This document shows, one piece after another, positions 45,160 to 56,929 of a DNA stretch of 64,000 nucleotides (the first letter of the stretch is position 1; each line of letters opens with the position of its first letter). Source of the stretch: Cryptomeria japonica (Eukaryota > Streptophyta > Pinopsida > Cupressales > Cupressaceae); assembly GCF_030272615.1 (NCBI RefSeq), contig NC_081406.1, positions 471,128,400-471,192,399 on the forward strand, written 5' to 3'. A program made the translations under genes and the position numbers. The notes beneath the pieces were generated by a model, which made no database searches, had not been told where the DNA came from, and saw nothing but the letters and a program-made list of their open reading frames with translations.

Positions 45160-45702
45160 CTCTAACCGCGCTTCGGCTCGCATGGCAGCCCAAATCGGAT
45201 CGGCTGACATCAATTCGGATATATTTTTGGCACCCTCAGAGGGAGGCTTAGCAGTGGAGCCGGGTGGCGCCGACAGCACCGACGAATTGCCAGGACACTT
45301 GACACGGCATTCCAGTTCCTTTGCAGAGGCAGCTGCTGCCGCCGCAGCCCTCGAAGCCGTCGCCTCCCCCGACCTGCTTTGCATATATGCAGGGAACATG
45401 GTTTCCAATTCCCGCCCTCCGTTCTTCTCCGGCAATATGTGACCATTGCTAAAGTCATCGTCTTCACACGACACTCCTGCTGTGGACTCCTCCATTTCGG
45501 GCACAACCCGCATATTAGTTTGTGAAGGCCTGAACGATCCCTTACGACGCCCACCAATTTCACAAGTTCCAAATTTGAGAGACAAATTCACGATTTTCCT
45601 TCTGTTGTTACAGCAATTGACTGTATCATGGATGTTCAAATGCTTATGTTGATATGTGTGATTGCAGTTTAAGGCTACCACACGTGTGAGAGATAAATCC
45701 AT
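45160..45702 (-). CDS. SERAT: Serine O-acetyltransferase, exon 1
   Basis: This 543-bp exon encodes 181 residues from the ATG at 45702. A TAG two codons upstream fixes this as the first in-frame start. The N-terminal ~65 residues (MDLSLTRVVALN...) are basic and poor in acids, which could be an organelle transit peptide, though this is uncertain. Residues ~110-125 include an alanine tract (SRAAAAAAASAKE). The C-terminal end, SADPIWAAMRAEARLE, is the conserved start of the SATase N-terminal domain. The donor is GAG-GTGTGC. Joined to exon 2 the protein continues in phase 0. The extension before the DPIW motif is longer than in many plant SERATs. The frame is intact and GC-richer than its surroundings. 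Confidence 0.88.
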
Positions 45703-46338
45703 TTGCTATAAAACCAAAGCAGAGGTGAAAACTACGTACAGCACGAGGCCAAAGCCCCATTTCTTACTCTCTTGTTGTCATTGATTAAGAGAGCATAAGC
45801 TGCTTTACTGCAACGTGAGGTCAATGGTTCGAAACTGGAGAAGACAAAATTACTTTTAAAGGGTAATATAATATAGCATATGGCTCCAGATTACCATGTA
45901 ATGGTTTTTTTATTAGTATGGCATTTGTCTATTCTTTCTTTTCTAATGGTATGACTATAATCAGGGTTGTTTATCTAGTTATTATTAATTGTATATTTGA
46001 AAAGTTGAAAAGAATTTTTTTAGTTAAAATAAATATTATCTTTTGTTAAATTTAGAAGATTTTTTATTTTTATTTTATTGAAGCAATCAATTATATAGAT
46101 GTCATATCATATAAAATATTACAACAAGATGAGTAAGTATAGTTTTAAATCAAAAGCCATGTTTCAATTGAATAGTCAAGTGTAAGGGAATCTTCTCTAT
46201 CAAAGTCACTCATGTGTCTAAAAATAGAGGTTAATATGTCCTAAATGCTTCTTAAAAATTTTAATCTTGGTGTGGATACCTTTTTAATCACATATCATCA
46301 TCCTTATCAATTGTGACCAATCAATTGAGCTACAATTT
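45703..46338 (-). promoter_or_regulatory. SERAT upstream region, bounded by a LINE
   Basis: Only 636 bp separate the SERAT start codon from the tail of the LINE at 46339. The segment must hold the 5' UTR and proximal promoter. It is AT-rich away from the gene. I could not place a convincing TATA box or named transcription-factor site. A CGAAACTGG stretch near 45830 resembles a tRNA B box but the rest does not fold as a tRNA. Confidence 0.4.
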
Positions 46339-47118
46339 TTATTTTTTTTGATCGATAAAAGGTCGAGGCCAAAGAATTTTATTAATTTAAAAAATAGATA
46401 GATTTACAATTGCACCTCCATTCGGTGTGGGTACCGGTAGGAAAGAATGGAGTGAAGAAAACCTCCGGTCTAGCCCAGATCCCTTAAGGATCAGAAAAAT
46501 TAAGAATGCAATACAAAATGGAGGTACAAGATCACAAAGGGAACTTGTCCAAATAATGAAGATTGTATGTAGAAATCCTCTGTGTAAAGTTGAGCAGCAG
46601 ATTGCCCATCTCTTGGGGTGATGCTGCCATTTGTGGGCGACAGTTCTTGCTATTCCTGAAACACAGGGTTAAGCATGCTCTACTCCTTATGCTGCACAAA
46701 ATCTTGAGAAAATTTTTCACCAGAATGTTAGGAAAAAGAAAACCGAACAGGTCAACTTATACAATATATCATACCTGCCTGGATGGTCACCCTGTTAGGA
46801 TACACAGCTCAAAATATTAGTCTCAAAAAATCTCCAGAAACAAAATGCGAGAGAGATTACCCATCGAAGAGCATAAACTCAATAAATATTAACGAGGCAA
46901 ATTCCATAAATATTTCTGCAGAGAGATTGCTGGGAGCTACCATCCTAAAGAAAATGGTTCGAGAACCTTCAAGGCCCTAATTGAGTGTCATGGGAAAGCT
47001 TTAAGTAAATCAAGCATGCCCTTAAGAGTTTTGATAGAACCCTTGAAACTTCCAACGACATCAAAATCCTAAATGTTATCACCCAAACCAAAGCCATTGG
47101 ATGTACACACTAACCTCT

Positions 47119-48560
47119 CACCGAAATGTCTAGTTTTACCGAAATGGTACACCTCTTGAATCGAAGAAACCTGTCGATGTTTCATCGATAAGATGATTTA
47201 TCGAATAGACTTGGGCCTCGATGAACTTCATAAGGGACTTATCGAAAGCATTATTTTTCATCGATAGAAGGTATATCAAAGAAACCAAAGGAGGTTTCGT
47301 CAATGAAGCAAGGCTACCAAAGAAACTACGGTATCGGTAGGACATGTAATGAATTCACTGAAGAAGATAGTTCTACCGAAATGATGAGATCGAAGAAACT
47401 GGGAAAGGTTTCATCGATAGGACTATTCAAGAAAAGAAGGGTGTCGAAGAGATACTAAAGTTATTGGCCGACAGTGACAGTTTTATCAAAAGATAAAAGG
47501 TCGATAAAACATAAGAGAGTTTCATCGATATAAAAAGGGTATCGAAGGAAAGGGAACACCGATGAACCTAAGAGGGACTTATCGAAAGCATTGATTCCAC
47601 CGAAAGAGGATATCGAAGAAAGCAGAGACGGTTTTCATCGACGGGAAAAGGCTACCAAGGAAATAATACCATCGGCGCAACATGAAGGAAACTTACCGAA
47701 AGAAGTGTTCTTATCGAAAGAATGATCTCAATCAAACAGAAGGAAGCTACATCGATAAAAGATATCAATAAGAATATGAGTTTTGAGGAGGCTAAAAGGC
47801 ATGTTGCCGATGTGTGTGGTTTTACCGATGCAACTTTATCGAGGAAGATTACTATTGAGCTCATCGATGAAAGATGATAGTGGAAGCAAATCATCAAAAG
47901 AAAGATGGCCTCAATGAAACAATAGACCCATTCATCAAAGGAGTGTAGTGATGTCGATAGAAAAAGTGTATCGATGGAAGGATAAAGGGAGTTACCGAAG
48001 CCCAAGGTTTCTTTGACATGAGACCCAACGATGTCTCATTGAAAAAAGGGTATCGAAAGAAAGGAAACGCTGATGAACTTCAGAAAGGACTCATCAAAGA
48101 TAGTAATTCCATCGATAAAATATATCGAGGAATGTGGAGATGGTTTTCATTGACGGGAAAAGGTCTTCGAGGAGATAATACCATCGGTGCAAAGGGACTC
48201 ACTGAAAAAAACATTCTCATCAAAAGAATAAGGTCGATCAGATAAAAGGCAGATACATCAATAAAAGATATCGATGAGGAGATAGGTTTCGAGGAGACTA
48301 AAAGGCATGTCCCTGATATGTGTTGTTTTGCCGATACAACTTTACTGGTGGAAGATGACAAGAGAGGATAAAGAAAGGCTTCGATGAGACAATAGATTAT
48401 TCATCGACGGGCCATAGTGATATCGATGGAAGAAGTATTTCGATGGAAAAATAAAGGAGGTCACTGAAGCCCATGGTTTCATCGACATAAAAACCTGATG
48501 GATATCAGATAGGAAGCGGTGAGGAGACAGCCCTAGAGACCGAAAACAGTATATCGATGA
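47119..48560 (-). repeat. Degenerate repeat array in LINE 3' region
   Basis: The sequence is built from recurring ATCGATGAAA- and ACCGAAAG-like words. On a larger scale two blocks of about 500 bp repeat, with GCTAAAAGGCATGT near 47791 and CTAAAAGGCATGT near 48298 as matching landmarks. All units are diverged. No protein frame survives. Confidence 0.7.
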
Positions 48561-48799
48561 ATGAAGGAAATACTTGATCGAAGTGATATTCGAAACAAAA
48601 GTGTTAGTTAACGGTTATATGTTGAGAAGCCAATATTTAAACTGAATGTTTGTCTGAGTATCTATATGAAAATATAGGGGGCAGGAAGAGGAATAAATAA
48701 GGAGGTTAAAACAGAGTCTGGGCAAGAGAAACATAAGGGGATGAAAGGAGGAACATGCTAATGACCACTTAGGACACGAAAACAAAAGAGGGGGTTGCC

Positions 48800-51700
48800 T
48801 TAAGGTGGCATAGACAAGAGATTGATGCCATCGGCTCCCAAGTTGGCCAACTCATCCGCTCTTTTATTGCTCTCCCTATAAATATGATTGACTGTGAACC
48901 TATCAAGATCTCTGCATAAGTCAAGAGCTTTTGATAGCAAAGTATTTAGTCTCCAATTAGGCATACTACCTTTCCTCAGAGCATTGACAATTATAGCCGA
49001 ATCTCCTTCAATTTCCAAGTTCTTAACTCCTAGTTTCCTGCATAAATGCAAACCCTCCACCAGGGCCATAAGTTCCGCCCAAATGTTGGTGTTGATGCCA
49101 ACCGGAGAGGCAAGGGTTGCTAGTTCCTTGCCTTCCCAATTATGAAAAACACATCCTATCCCTACTTGCCCTAGGTTGGCACGAGATGCCCCATCAAATT
49201 TTAGCTTCATCCAACCTTCGCCTGGGGGCTGCCATTTGCATGCCTCCCTTGATCGAAGACTAGCAATAGGACCATCTCCTACAAAGGGAGGAAAGGATAA
49301 GCCTTCCCAACGTTTTATCATCTTTTCATCCCAATAAGTGATAGAGGCATTCTTCAATGTGCCTGATGACAGTCGGTTGTTCATGAGCTCAGTGATAGCT
49401 AACTCTATCATGTTAATGATTCTGGGAACCTCTAGTTTTTCATTCTTAAAGAGACGTCTATTTCTCTCCTTCCATAGTTCCCACATAATGGAAGAAGGAA
49501 GAGTTGTCCATAAACCTTCAAAGAGACAGCCATGCCCTTGAGCATTCCAAAGATGGTGTGGGGGAAGGCTGCAAACCATTCAAGTTTGTTGGTGAACCAG
49601 ATCCAACATTTGTGAGAAAAGGGGCAGTTAAGGAGGATATGATTGGTGTCTTCCTCGTCAGCCTCGCAAAGAGGACATCTACTAGGGCCCTCATACCCCA
49701 TTCTTCTAAATTTGTCCGTAGTTAGGAGCTTGTTCTGAACTGCAAGCCAGGAGAAGATACCTGCCTTAGGCAGACAGTATTTATCCCAGCAAAGTTTCAA
49801 GGGAAGCTCAATCATAGGTCTTATAAACAATTTGGAGATGAGAGAGTACCCATCCTTGGAGTTGTATTCTCCTCTTAGGGAGCCATCCCAGATGAGCTTG
49901 TCCTCAACCTAACCTAAGGCAATGCTCCTTGATTTAAGAATTGCCATAAGTTTTTGTTTATCCCTTACCAGGATATCCTCATCTTCCTTCTCGATCCACT
50001 GCCAACCAGCCCCATCCTCTAAAGGGGAGATATAGTTGTTTAATAGGGGTCCTCTATGATATTCAAGAAGGATCCGAGTAGCACCAAAGTCATGGATATT
50101 ATCAATAGCCTTATATCCACCCCATGAATCCGACCAGAAAAGAGCTTTATCCCCAGACCCCAGGTTCCAAGTAAGTCTGTCAAAGATAATCCTCCTGCAC
50201 TCTAACATAAAATTCCATAGGCAGGACCCTCTGGGAGGGTTGGTTTCTCTGAAGATTTGGATAGGATTCCCTCCATTAAGGTATTTGTGGTGCAGCAAGC
50301 GAGCCCATTTGAGGTGGGGGGTTCTGAACATCCTCCAAACCAACTTGGCACCCAAGGCTTTGCCCTGATCATGAAGGTTTTTAATGCCAACTCCTCCTTC
50401 TTCTTTAGGTTTGCATATCTTGTCCCATGATATGAGTGATATTTTACGATTGTCATTAGCACCTTGCCAAAAGAAAGTCCTGAGATGCTTGTTGAGCTCT
50501 GCAAGTTTAGAAGAAGATAAATGTTGACAGGAGAGTTGGTAAATGGGCATAGCTGACAAGACCGATCTAACCAAGGTTGCTCTACCTGCAGATGAGAGCC
50601 ATTTTCCTTTCCAAGTGTTAATCTTGGACTTGATTTTATCCATCAAGTTGTCCCATAATTTTGAGGGTCTTCTACCCTTGTCAAGGGGAATGCCTAGGTA
50701 TTTGCAAGGAAGAGTTCCTTCACTAATCTCCAGGACATTGTTGATCACTTTTCCTAAGGAGGGGTCTATGTTGAACATAAAAACTGCAGACTTGGCCAGA
50801 TTCATCTCTTGACCTGAGGCTAGCATATAGGAATTAAGGATGCCTTTGAAGACGCTCGCTTCCCTTACACTTCCCTGCCCAAAAAGCATCATGTCGTCGA
50901 CAAATTGCTGGTGCGTAAATGGAGGGAGTCCGCTGGTAATGGGGATTCCTAGGATCCCACCTTCCTCTTTGGCCTTAGAGATGGATCTACCTAGGGCTTC
51001 AGCCATGATGATGAAGAGGAAGGGGGACATAGGATCTCCTTGCCTGAGCCCTCTTGAGCTATTGAAGAAACCTTATGGGGAACCATTAACCAAGACCAAG
51101 AATTTGGGGGTGGATATACATTCAAAGATTAGGTTGATCTAGGATTTGGAAAATCCAAAGGCCTCCAAGAATTTGCATAGGAAGCGCCAATCAACTTTGT
51201 CGTAAACTTTGCTTATGTCTAATTTGACTAGCATACTTGGGGCCCTGTTGAGCTGGACCGAATGAATGGCCTATTGGGCTATAATAACCCCATCATAGAT
51301 TGATCTATCTGCTACGAAGCCGGTTTGTTCTTCACTAATGATAATGGGGAGAAGATTCTGGAGTCTGGCTGCTAGGGTTTTGGTTAAGAGTTTGTACAGA
51401 GTGTTGCAGAGGGCTATTGGTCTAAAGTCATTAAAGCTTTCAGGATTCTCTTTTTTGGGGATGAGAGCTAAGAAGGTATTGTTAATTTCTTTGAGAATCT
51501 TACCAGAGTTCTTAATAGCTTCTAAGGCGTCTATGATCTCTGTCCCCATAAAACCCCAACATTTTTGGAAAAAGCCAGTGGGAAAGCCATCTGGGCTCAG
51601 GGCCTTGTCGGGATTCATCTTCATAAGGACAGATTTAACCTCCTCCTCAGAGAATTTCTTTGACAAGATTTTGTTGTGGTCATCGTTAATGAGTTTTGGA

Positions 51701-52983
51701 AGATTCTTGATAATATTGAGTTGGCCTCTGAGGTTGGAGCCTTCAATATTGTTTAATATTTTATCAAAAAACCTTGCTACCTCGAAGGCAACATCATCCG
51801 GTTCAGACAGGATGGAACCCTGGCAATTCTTAATTTTAGAAATTTGATTGACCCATCTCCTCTGCTTAGTACTATTGTGGAAAAACTTAGTATTTCGGTC
51901 CCCATCACTCAACCAAGTCTCCCTCGATTTTTGTTTCCAAAAGATCTCTTCATTTGAGAGTATCTTTTCATATTCAGAGAGTAGAGCCTTTTCTTTGAGG
52001 AAGAGATGCTCATCCATCCCCTTCTCAAGAACCTCAATGTTAACATTCTTAAGATCATTTTCTATTAGGAGTTTTTTATCGAAAATATTTCCAAAATTAG
52101 TTTTGTTCCATTCTAAGAGCTTCCTTTTGATAAGCTTTAACTTGCTTGTGATAATAAACATCTTCGAACCAGAGAAAACAGAGTTTCTCCACCAGTTCTC
52201 GATTAAGTTTAAAAAGTTATCATCTCCAAACCACATGCTCTCAAATTTGAAGGGACATTTTTTAGGGGAGTAGTCAGATAATAAGATTAGTTGGAGTGGG
52301 AAATGGTCAGATCCTGCTAAAGGGAGGGGTTCTGCATTTAGGGTAAAGTTAATCTCCAAGAGCCCTACATGGATAAAGAACCTATCTAGTTTCTCAGCAA
52401 TGTTACAGAAACCAAGCCTTCTGTTGTTCCGGGTGAAGGCATTATCTATCGTCTGGATTTCCAACAGGGAGTTCCTATTGATCCAATGATTGAAATCTAC
52501 AACCGCTGGAGGAAGTTTGTTTCTACCTCCTCTTTTGTCTGCTACCTTAGTGATAGCATTGAAATCTCCCCCAATGATGCGTACATCATTTGGGAAACTT
52601 CTGAGGAAAGACTCCAGTTCCACCCACACCCTAGCCTTATCCCTATTTTGGATAGGACCATAAACGTTAATCAATTTGAATCTTAGGTTATTTTTATAAC
52701 TTACTACTTCTCCTCCGATCCAATTTTTCTTAATCTCTAAAGGTGTAAACGAGATGAATCTAGAGTCCCAAATGATGGCTAAGCCCCCAGAGGCCCCTGT
52801 AGTAGGGGAGTGCTTTAGCTATCTAACGCCTAGATTTTTCTCAAAAAGGGCTATCTCAGAGGAGTTCATTTTGGTTTCTTGGATTAACATTATATCTGAT
52901 TTAGAATTAGAGATGCAACACTTTAAGATGCACTGTTTGTTAGGGGCATTCAGACCCCTAACATTCCATGTTATGATTTTCAT
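48800..52983 (-). pseudogene. LINE ORF2: endonuclease, reverse transcriptase, RNase H
   Basis: ORF2 starts at the ATG at 52983 (MKIITWNVRGLNAPNK). The endonuclease has IGGDFNAI near 52570 and GSDHFPL near 52300. The reverse transcriptase has FRPIALCN near 51430, GLRQGDPMSPFLF near 51030 and catalytic FVDD at 50893-50904, where FADD is usual. A zinc-binding region (CPLCEADEEDTNHILLNCPF) lies near 49650. RNase H (FDGASRANLGQ, GDSAIIVNALR, RADELANLG) occupies about 48820-49210. Stops lie near 52820, 51271, 51140, 51080 and 49909, and a frameshift near 49500 separates the zinc region from RNase H. It can no longer produce full ORF2 protein. Confidence 0.93.
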
Positions 52984-54569
52984 GGCTCTGTGGGGAGGAA
53001 CTTCCCCTCCCTTGCATTAAAAAGAGTAGTTATTTTAGACTGACCCTTGGCATCTCCATCCTTTGATCTTAGTTCAGCAAGGGATCTCCTACCTCTTCTC
53101 TTACTGTGTTTAGCACAGTCAGGAGAGTCCTTACTTCTATCAGAGCTGAGAATGCCTAGAGTATTTGGGTTATCATTTTCTAAGTTATCTAATGCTATAA
53201 ATAATTCATTTGTTTCTAGGTCGACTCTGGTAACGTCCACTAGATTTTTGATTAAGAGATCCCTTTGTCTTTCCAACTCCTCATCATTACAAATTTCAGC
53301 AACCAATTGATCCATGAGGTCATTTACTACTTCTTCCCCTACAAAATTGGCAATGATGTTAACTTCCCTAGCCACTCGATCACTCTCAGATTCTACAATT
53401 GAATCAGAAATAGCCTTCAAAGGTGGAGGGCGAGCCTCTGCCTCCTCAAAGCCGTCCAATTTTGAGGCTAGAGAGATTGGATGATCTTGCAAGGATACGA
53501 TTCCTAGATCCGGGGAAAGCCTATCCATTACTGCTAATTGCTCAGGGGTAATTAGTTTCATTAAATGGGGAGACCCCAAGGGACTCAGCTTCTTTAGAGG
53601 GATGAGAGAGCTAGATGATGACATATTTGTCAGACCGAGCTGCTCTTTCTAAGGGATAACCTCATTGATTTCACCTTCTTCCAGATCTCGATCCTTAAGA
53701 AGAGAGTTAGCTATAGTTGAATTTATAGTAAGCAGTGGAGGAAGAGGGGAACGAGAGGGCTTAACAGGGGAGCTATGAGGATATCGATCTGTGGTGAGAT
53801 GATTAGGGTTAATATCAATCTTATAGCCCTCTAGGGTGAAACCCCCTCCTTCCACGAATCTGAATGGTGCGCCATTAGACTTAAGCAACGATTCAGGGGA
53901 GGGTTTCTTGAAGGGGATCTTCCTTGGCTTAGAATCTTCAAAGGGACCATTATAAATGGGTAATTCTAGGGTTAAACAAGATTTATCACATTTTAGAGTT
54001 ATAGGCTCTAAAGATTTAATGTTAATATTCATATTAATGATTAAGAGCTGGTTAAAGAAGCTTAGAGCTAATTTTTTTACTTCTACAAATTTACCTATTT
54101 TGTTGCCTATTATTCTTAAAAAGTCATTATTTGGCAATTCTACAGGAAATTTATCAAGTGAAATTGCTCTGTTAACCATGCAGGAATTGAATTGAGATTG
54201 GAGAAAGAGAGGTTGCCAATCCCAGCAATCAAACCCTAGACCCTTAAATGATAATATATCCCCGTTTAGCAATAAATTTCTCAGACTCTTATTACCACAT
54301 TCAATAGCTAAGAAATTATCAAGAAGGATGTCAATTTTTACTTGGTTATTGAAGGAGGACGACACCCAGTTGGCAATTTGTTCAGACAGGATCCCCCAAC
54401 CTTTCCACTGAGCAAAGATCATTCTGTCGCTGTAATGCATTTGATACCTGGCCTGGGTGTGATTATCAATTTCAATGACCAACCCGTTAGGGGTAGCTGG
54501 GGAATTTGAAGGTAGATCCGACATTGGGTGCTCAACTTCCTTAGAATTGTGATAGTCAGGGGTTTCCAT
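52980..54569 (-). pseudogene. LINE ORF1 (nucleic-acid-binding type), one stop
   Basis: The frame starts at the ATG at 54569 (METPDYHNSKEVEHP) and ends at a TGA at 52980-52982. One TAG near 53650 interrupts it. The first part has the WQPLFLQSQF...LPNNDFLRIIGNKIGKFVEV pattern of the DUF4283-type domain found in plant L1 ORF1 proteins. The second half is acidic and helical with no zinc knuckle visible. Its stop codon overlaps the ORF2 start codon as ATGA. Confidence 0.85.
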
Positions 54570-54945
54570 ATCCTCTGATAATTTACCCAGAGATTTTCAT
54601 GGAGGGATAGTATGGTAAGCAGAGGATCTCTTTGACTTGTTAGGTTTTATTTCTACGGCTCACCAAATGCCAGTCCTGATCCCAACCCTTGTAAAGAGGA
54701 GGGGGAGCCCTAACCTCATTAACCAGAGAGTATTTTGTTTTTGCAAAGAAGACCTCCTGATTGCGGGTCCGCGAAATGACCCTACCAAGATCCTCAATCC
54801 TAGAGTTATTAGCCAAAACAACAAATTGATTTGCAGAGCCTCTGTAATTTCCTCACGGCGAATGAGAACGCTCTAAAAAGGATGTCGATGCATTGCATCA
54901 CTTTTTCGCACGCAGAGGCATTTTCGCATGATTGAGCTACAATTT

Positions 54946-56573
54946 ATTATTCCAAATTGCCCATTCTTTTAAATCGCAATATGTAGTCACATTTTGAAAA
55001 GAGCTACATATTAGGAAGTACAACTATGCTATGCTAAAGAAGGTTGCAATAAAAGGAAATCAAAAGAAGTAATAGAAATAAAGTTGATACAACTACATCT
55101 GAGAGCTATAATAGGTAATTTAGATGTGACAATGCAAGATCACCTTAAAAAATCATATGAGGCAATAATGATATGCATTTATAAAAGTACCATAGAAAAA
55201 GTCACATCACAACCAATAGAGATGGTTCTAAGCATTATATAGGCATTAGAAAACGTCCACGTTTTCATAAGAATCCCTTGGTGAGAAGTTCTTATGGGTT
55301 TCTTCTACTAGGTCTACATTGAAGAGATAATCTGAGAGAGTTTAGAGAGAAGAAACAACTACTTATCAAGGCCTCTAATCCCAAGAGGGATAAGGGATAT
55401 ATTTTTGGACTTGCATCATGGGAGAAGGAAATGTCTTGAAGAATCCTAGGGTCCTTGTCAACTAAAACTATAATTATCCAAAGCATTATCGTGCACTACT
55501 TGATGTTGTAACAAGGGCACCCAAAGGATGAGGTGTTATTCATGAGACAATCATTATGATTTATGAAAGGGGAAGAGGTTGCTTAGAAACTCTAATCCCC
55601 CATGTTGATAGGTGCACTTCCCACATGAAGAAATGGTTGCATTGTAACATGTGAGGAAATATATTTAATGAATAGTATATTAGCATTTTCCTTCTTTCAT
55701 CTATACTACATTCTATATGAAAAGAATTGTCGATCTCCTCAAAAGAACTATTATAATTAGTAACACTCATGCCTTCTTTAGAGCATCTCCAATCTCAAAA
55801 TGGTATTCAAAAGGTATCTAAGTGGCACTTTAAAAAGTGTTAACCACAATTTAAAATAGGTTGTAACATTGAATAACAAGCATTAATTATTAGTCGCTGC
55901 GTTATATAAGGTAGCAGACTAATGTTTTCAATGTCACTAATTGTAATTAATTTGTGCGTTAGCAATCTCCATAAATAATATAACCTATGGTTTGATATTA
56001 AGTTTGTTATTAATTTTTTTTATCAAAAATGCTTTTTATATTATTTTAGATGTTTTTTGATTGATCGTTGACATTTTCCTAGGGTTTTAAGAGAATTTAT
56101 TGGAAAAAATCAAATCACCCACCAATGAGAAGAAAAAATTAAAAGAAATTTATTAATGTTTAGATGAGAAGTGCAGTACTAGTGCAATACCTCTGTTAAT
56201 AAGAATTCAATCGACATTCTTAAAATGTGTACGTGCATTCTGTGTGCTTATATATTTTGAAGAGTTGTTTGTGCTTCTACATTTTGAAGGATTTGTGCAG
56301 GGTTTTGCATTCTCCAATCATCAACCTAAGAATTTGTCTTTAGATCGGCTATTTATAGGTTTCATTAGCATTTCGTATCCAAACCTGTTAAAACATTGGG
56401 GATTTGAACACATCCTCGCAGAACATACACTTTTTGTTAGATTAGGCAAAATGGTTGTACTTTTTATGCCGTGCTTGCATTTACTACTTCAGAAAATCAT
56501 CCATCAAACTTGAAAAATTCACAACAAAAATTCAAAATTTACAAAAAATCAACCAAAGGAAAAATCAGGACAG
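54946..56573. other. Unassigned AT-rich sequence right of the LINE
   Basis: No coding region is supported. A TTTAGAGCATCTCCAAT stretch near 55776 resembles termini of small plant DNA transposons, but no partner inverted repeat was found. The 5' LTR of element D must lie between here and 57700, but without its 3' partner I could not place its edges. Confidence 0.5.
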
Positions 56574-56929
56574 CTTAGCGCATAAAAGCAACTTATTAGC
56601 ACGCGAGGTACTTTTGTTAGCGCATGTAACCATCAATTTAGCGCATCAGTTCCAAACAGTAGCGTTTCATCCCAAAGCAAAATAGTGTGGAAACATTTAG
56701 CACATCAGAGAAACAGTCTAGCGCATGGAAGCAACAACTTAGCGCGTGGAAACCAAACATTAGCGCATAAAGTTCAAAAGTTAGTGCGTTACAGGCCCAG
56801 GCTAGCGCATAGCTTTTTCAAAACAGATAGAAAACAATTTTTGAAAAGTCAAAACTTTAGCGCGTGCGGTCATTATTTTAGCGCGTGGAGTAATTTTGGT
56901 AGCGCATGTGGTCTCTGTTTTAGCGCATG
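56574..56929 (+). repeat. 15-copy AGCGCAT short-repeat array
   Basis: Fifteen occurrences of (T/C)TAGCGC(A/G)TG or single-base variants fall within 356 bp, about 24 bp apart, separated by A-rich non-repeated spacers. The spacing is loose, so this looks more like clustered binding sites than a simple tandem duplication. It lies about 0.9-1.2 kb upstream of the element D gag start. Confidence 0.85.

Larger units (their letters stand above)
46339..54930 (-). mobile_element. L1-type LINE with 15-bp target duplication
   Basis: The element is flanked by ATTGAGCTACAATTT at 46324-46338 and 54931-54945. On the minus strand it begins CATGCGAAAATGCC (54930), carries ORF1 (54569-52980) and ORF2 (52983-48800), then a long 3' region, and ends in CGATCAAAAAAAATAA (the A tail at 46339-46349). 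ORF2 has apurinic endonuclease, reverse transcriptase, zinc-binding and RNase H domains as in plant L1 elements. Total 8,592 bp, longer than the usual 6-7 kb, mainly because 2.4 kb follows ORF2. Confidence 0.9.

Noticed and set aside
45775-45850. tRNA gene or tRNA-derived SINE near the SERAT start
   Set aside because: A GGTTCGAAACTGG box B-like stretch is present, but the T-stem does not pair properly and no cloverleaf can be built.
55776-55860. Small DNA transposon (MITE) starting GAGCATCTCCAAT
   Set aside because: The start resembles known plant termini, but no matching inverted terminus or target duplication was found nearby.
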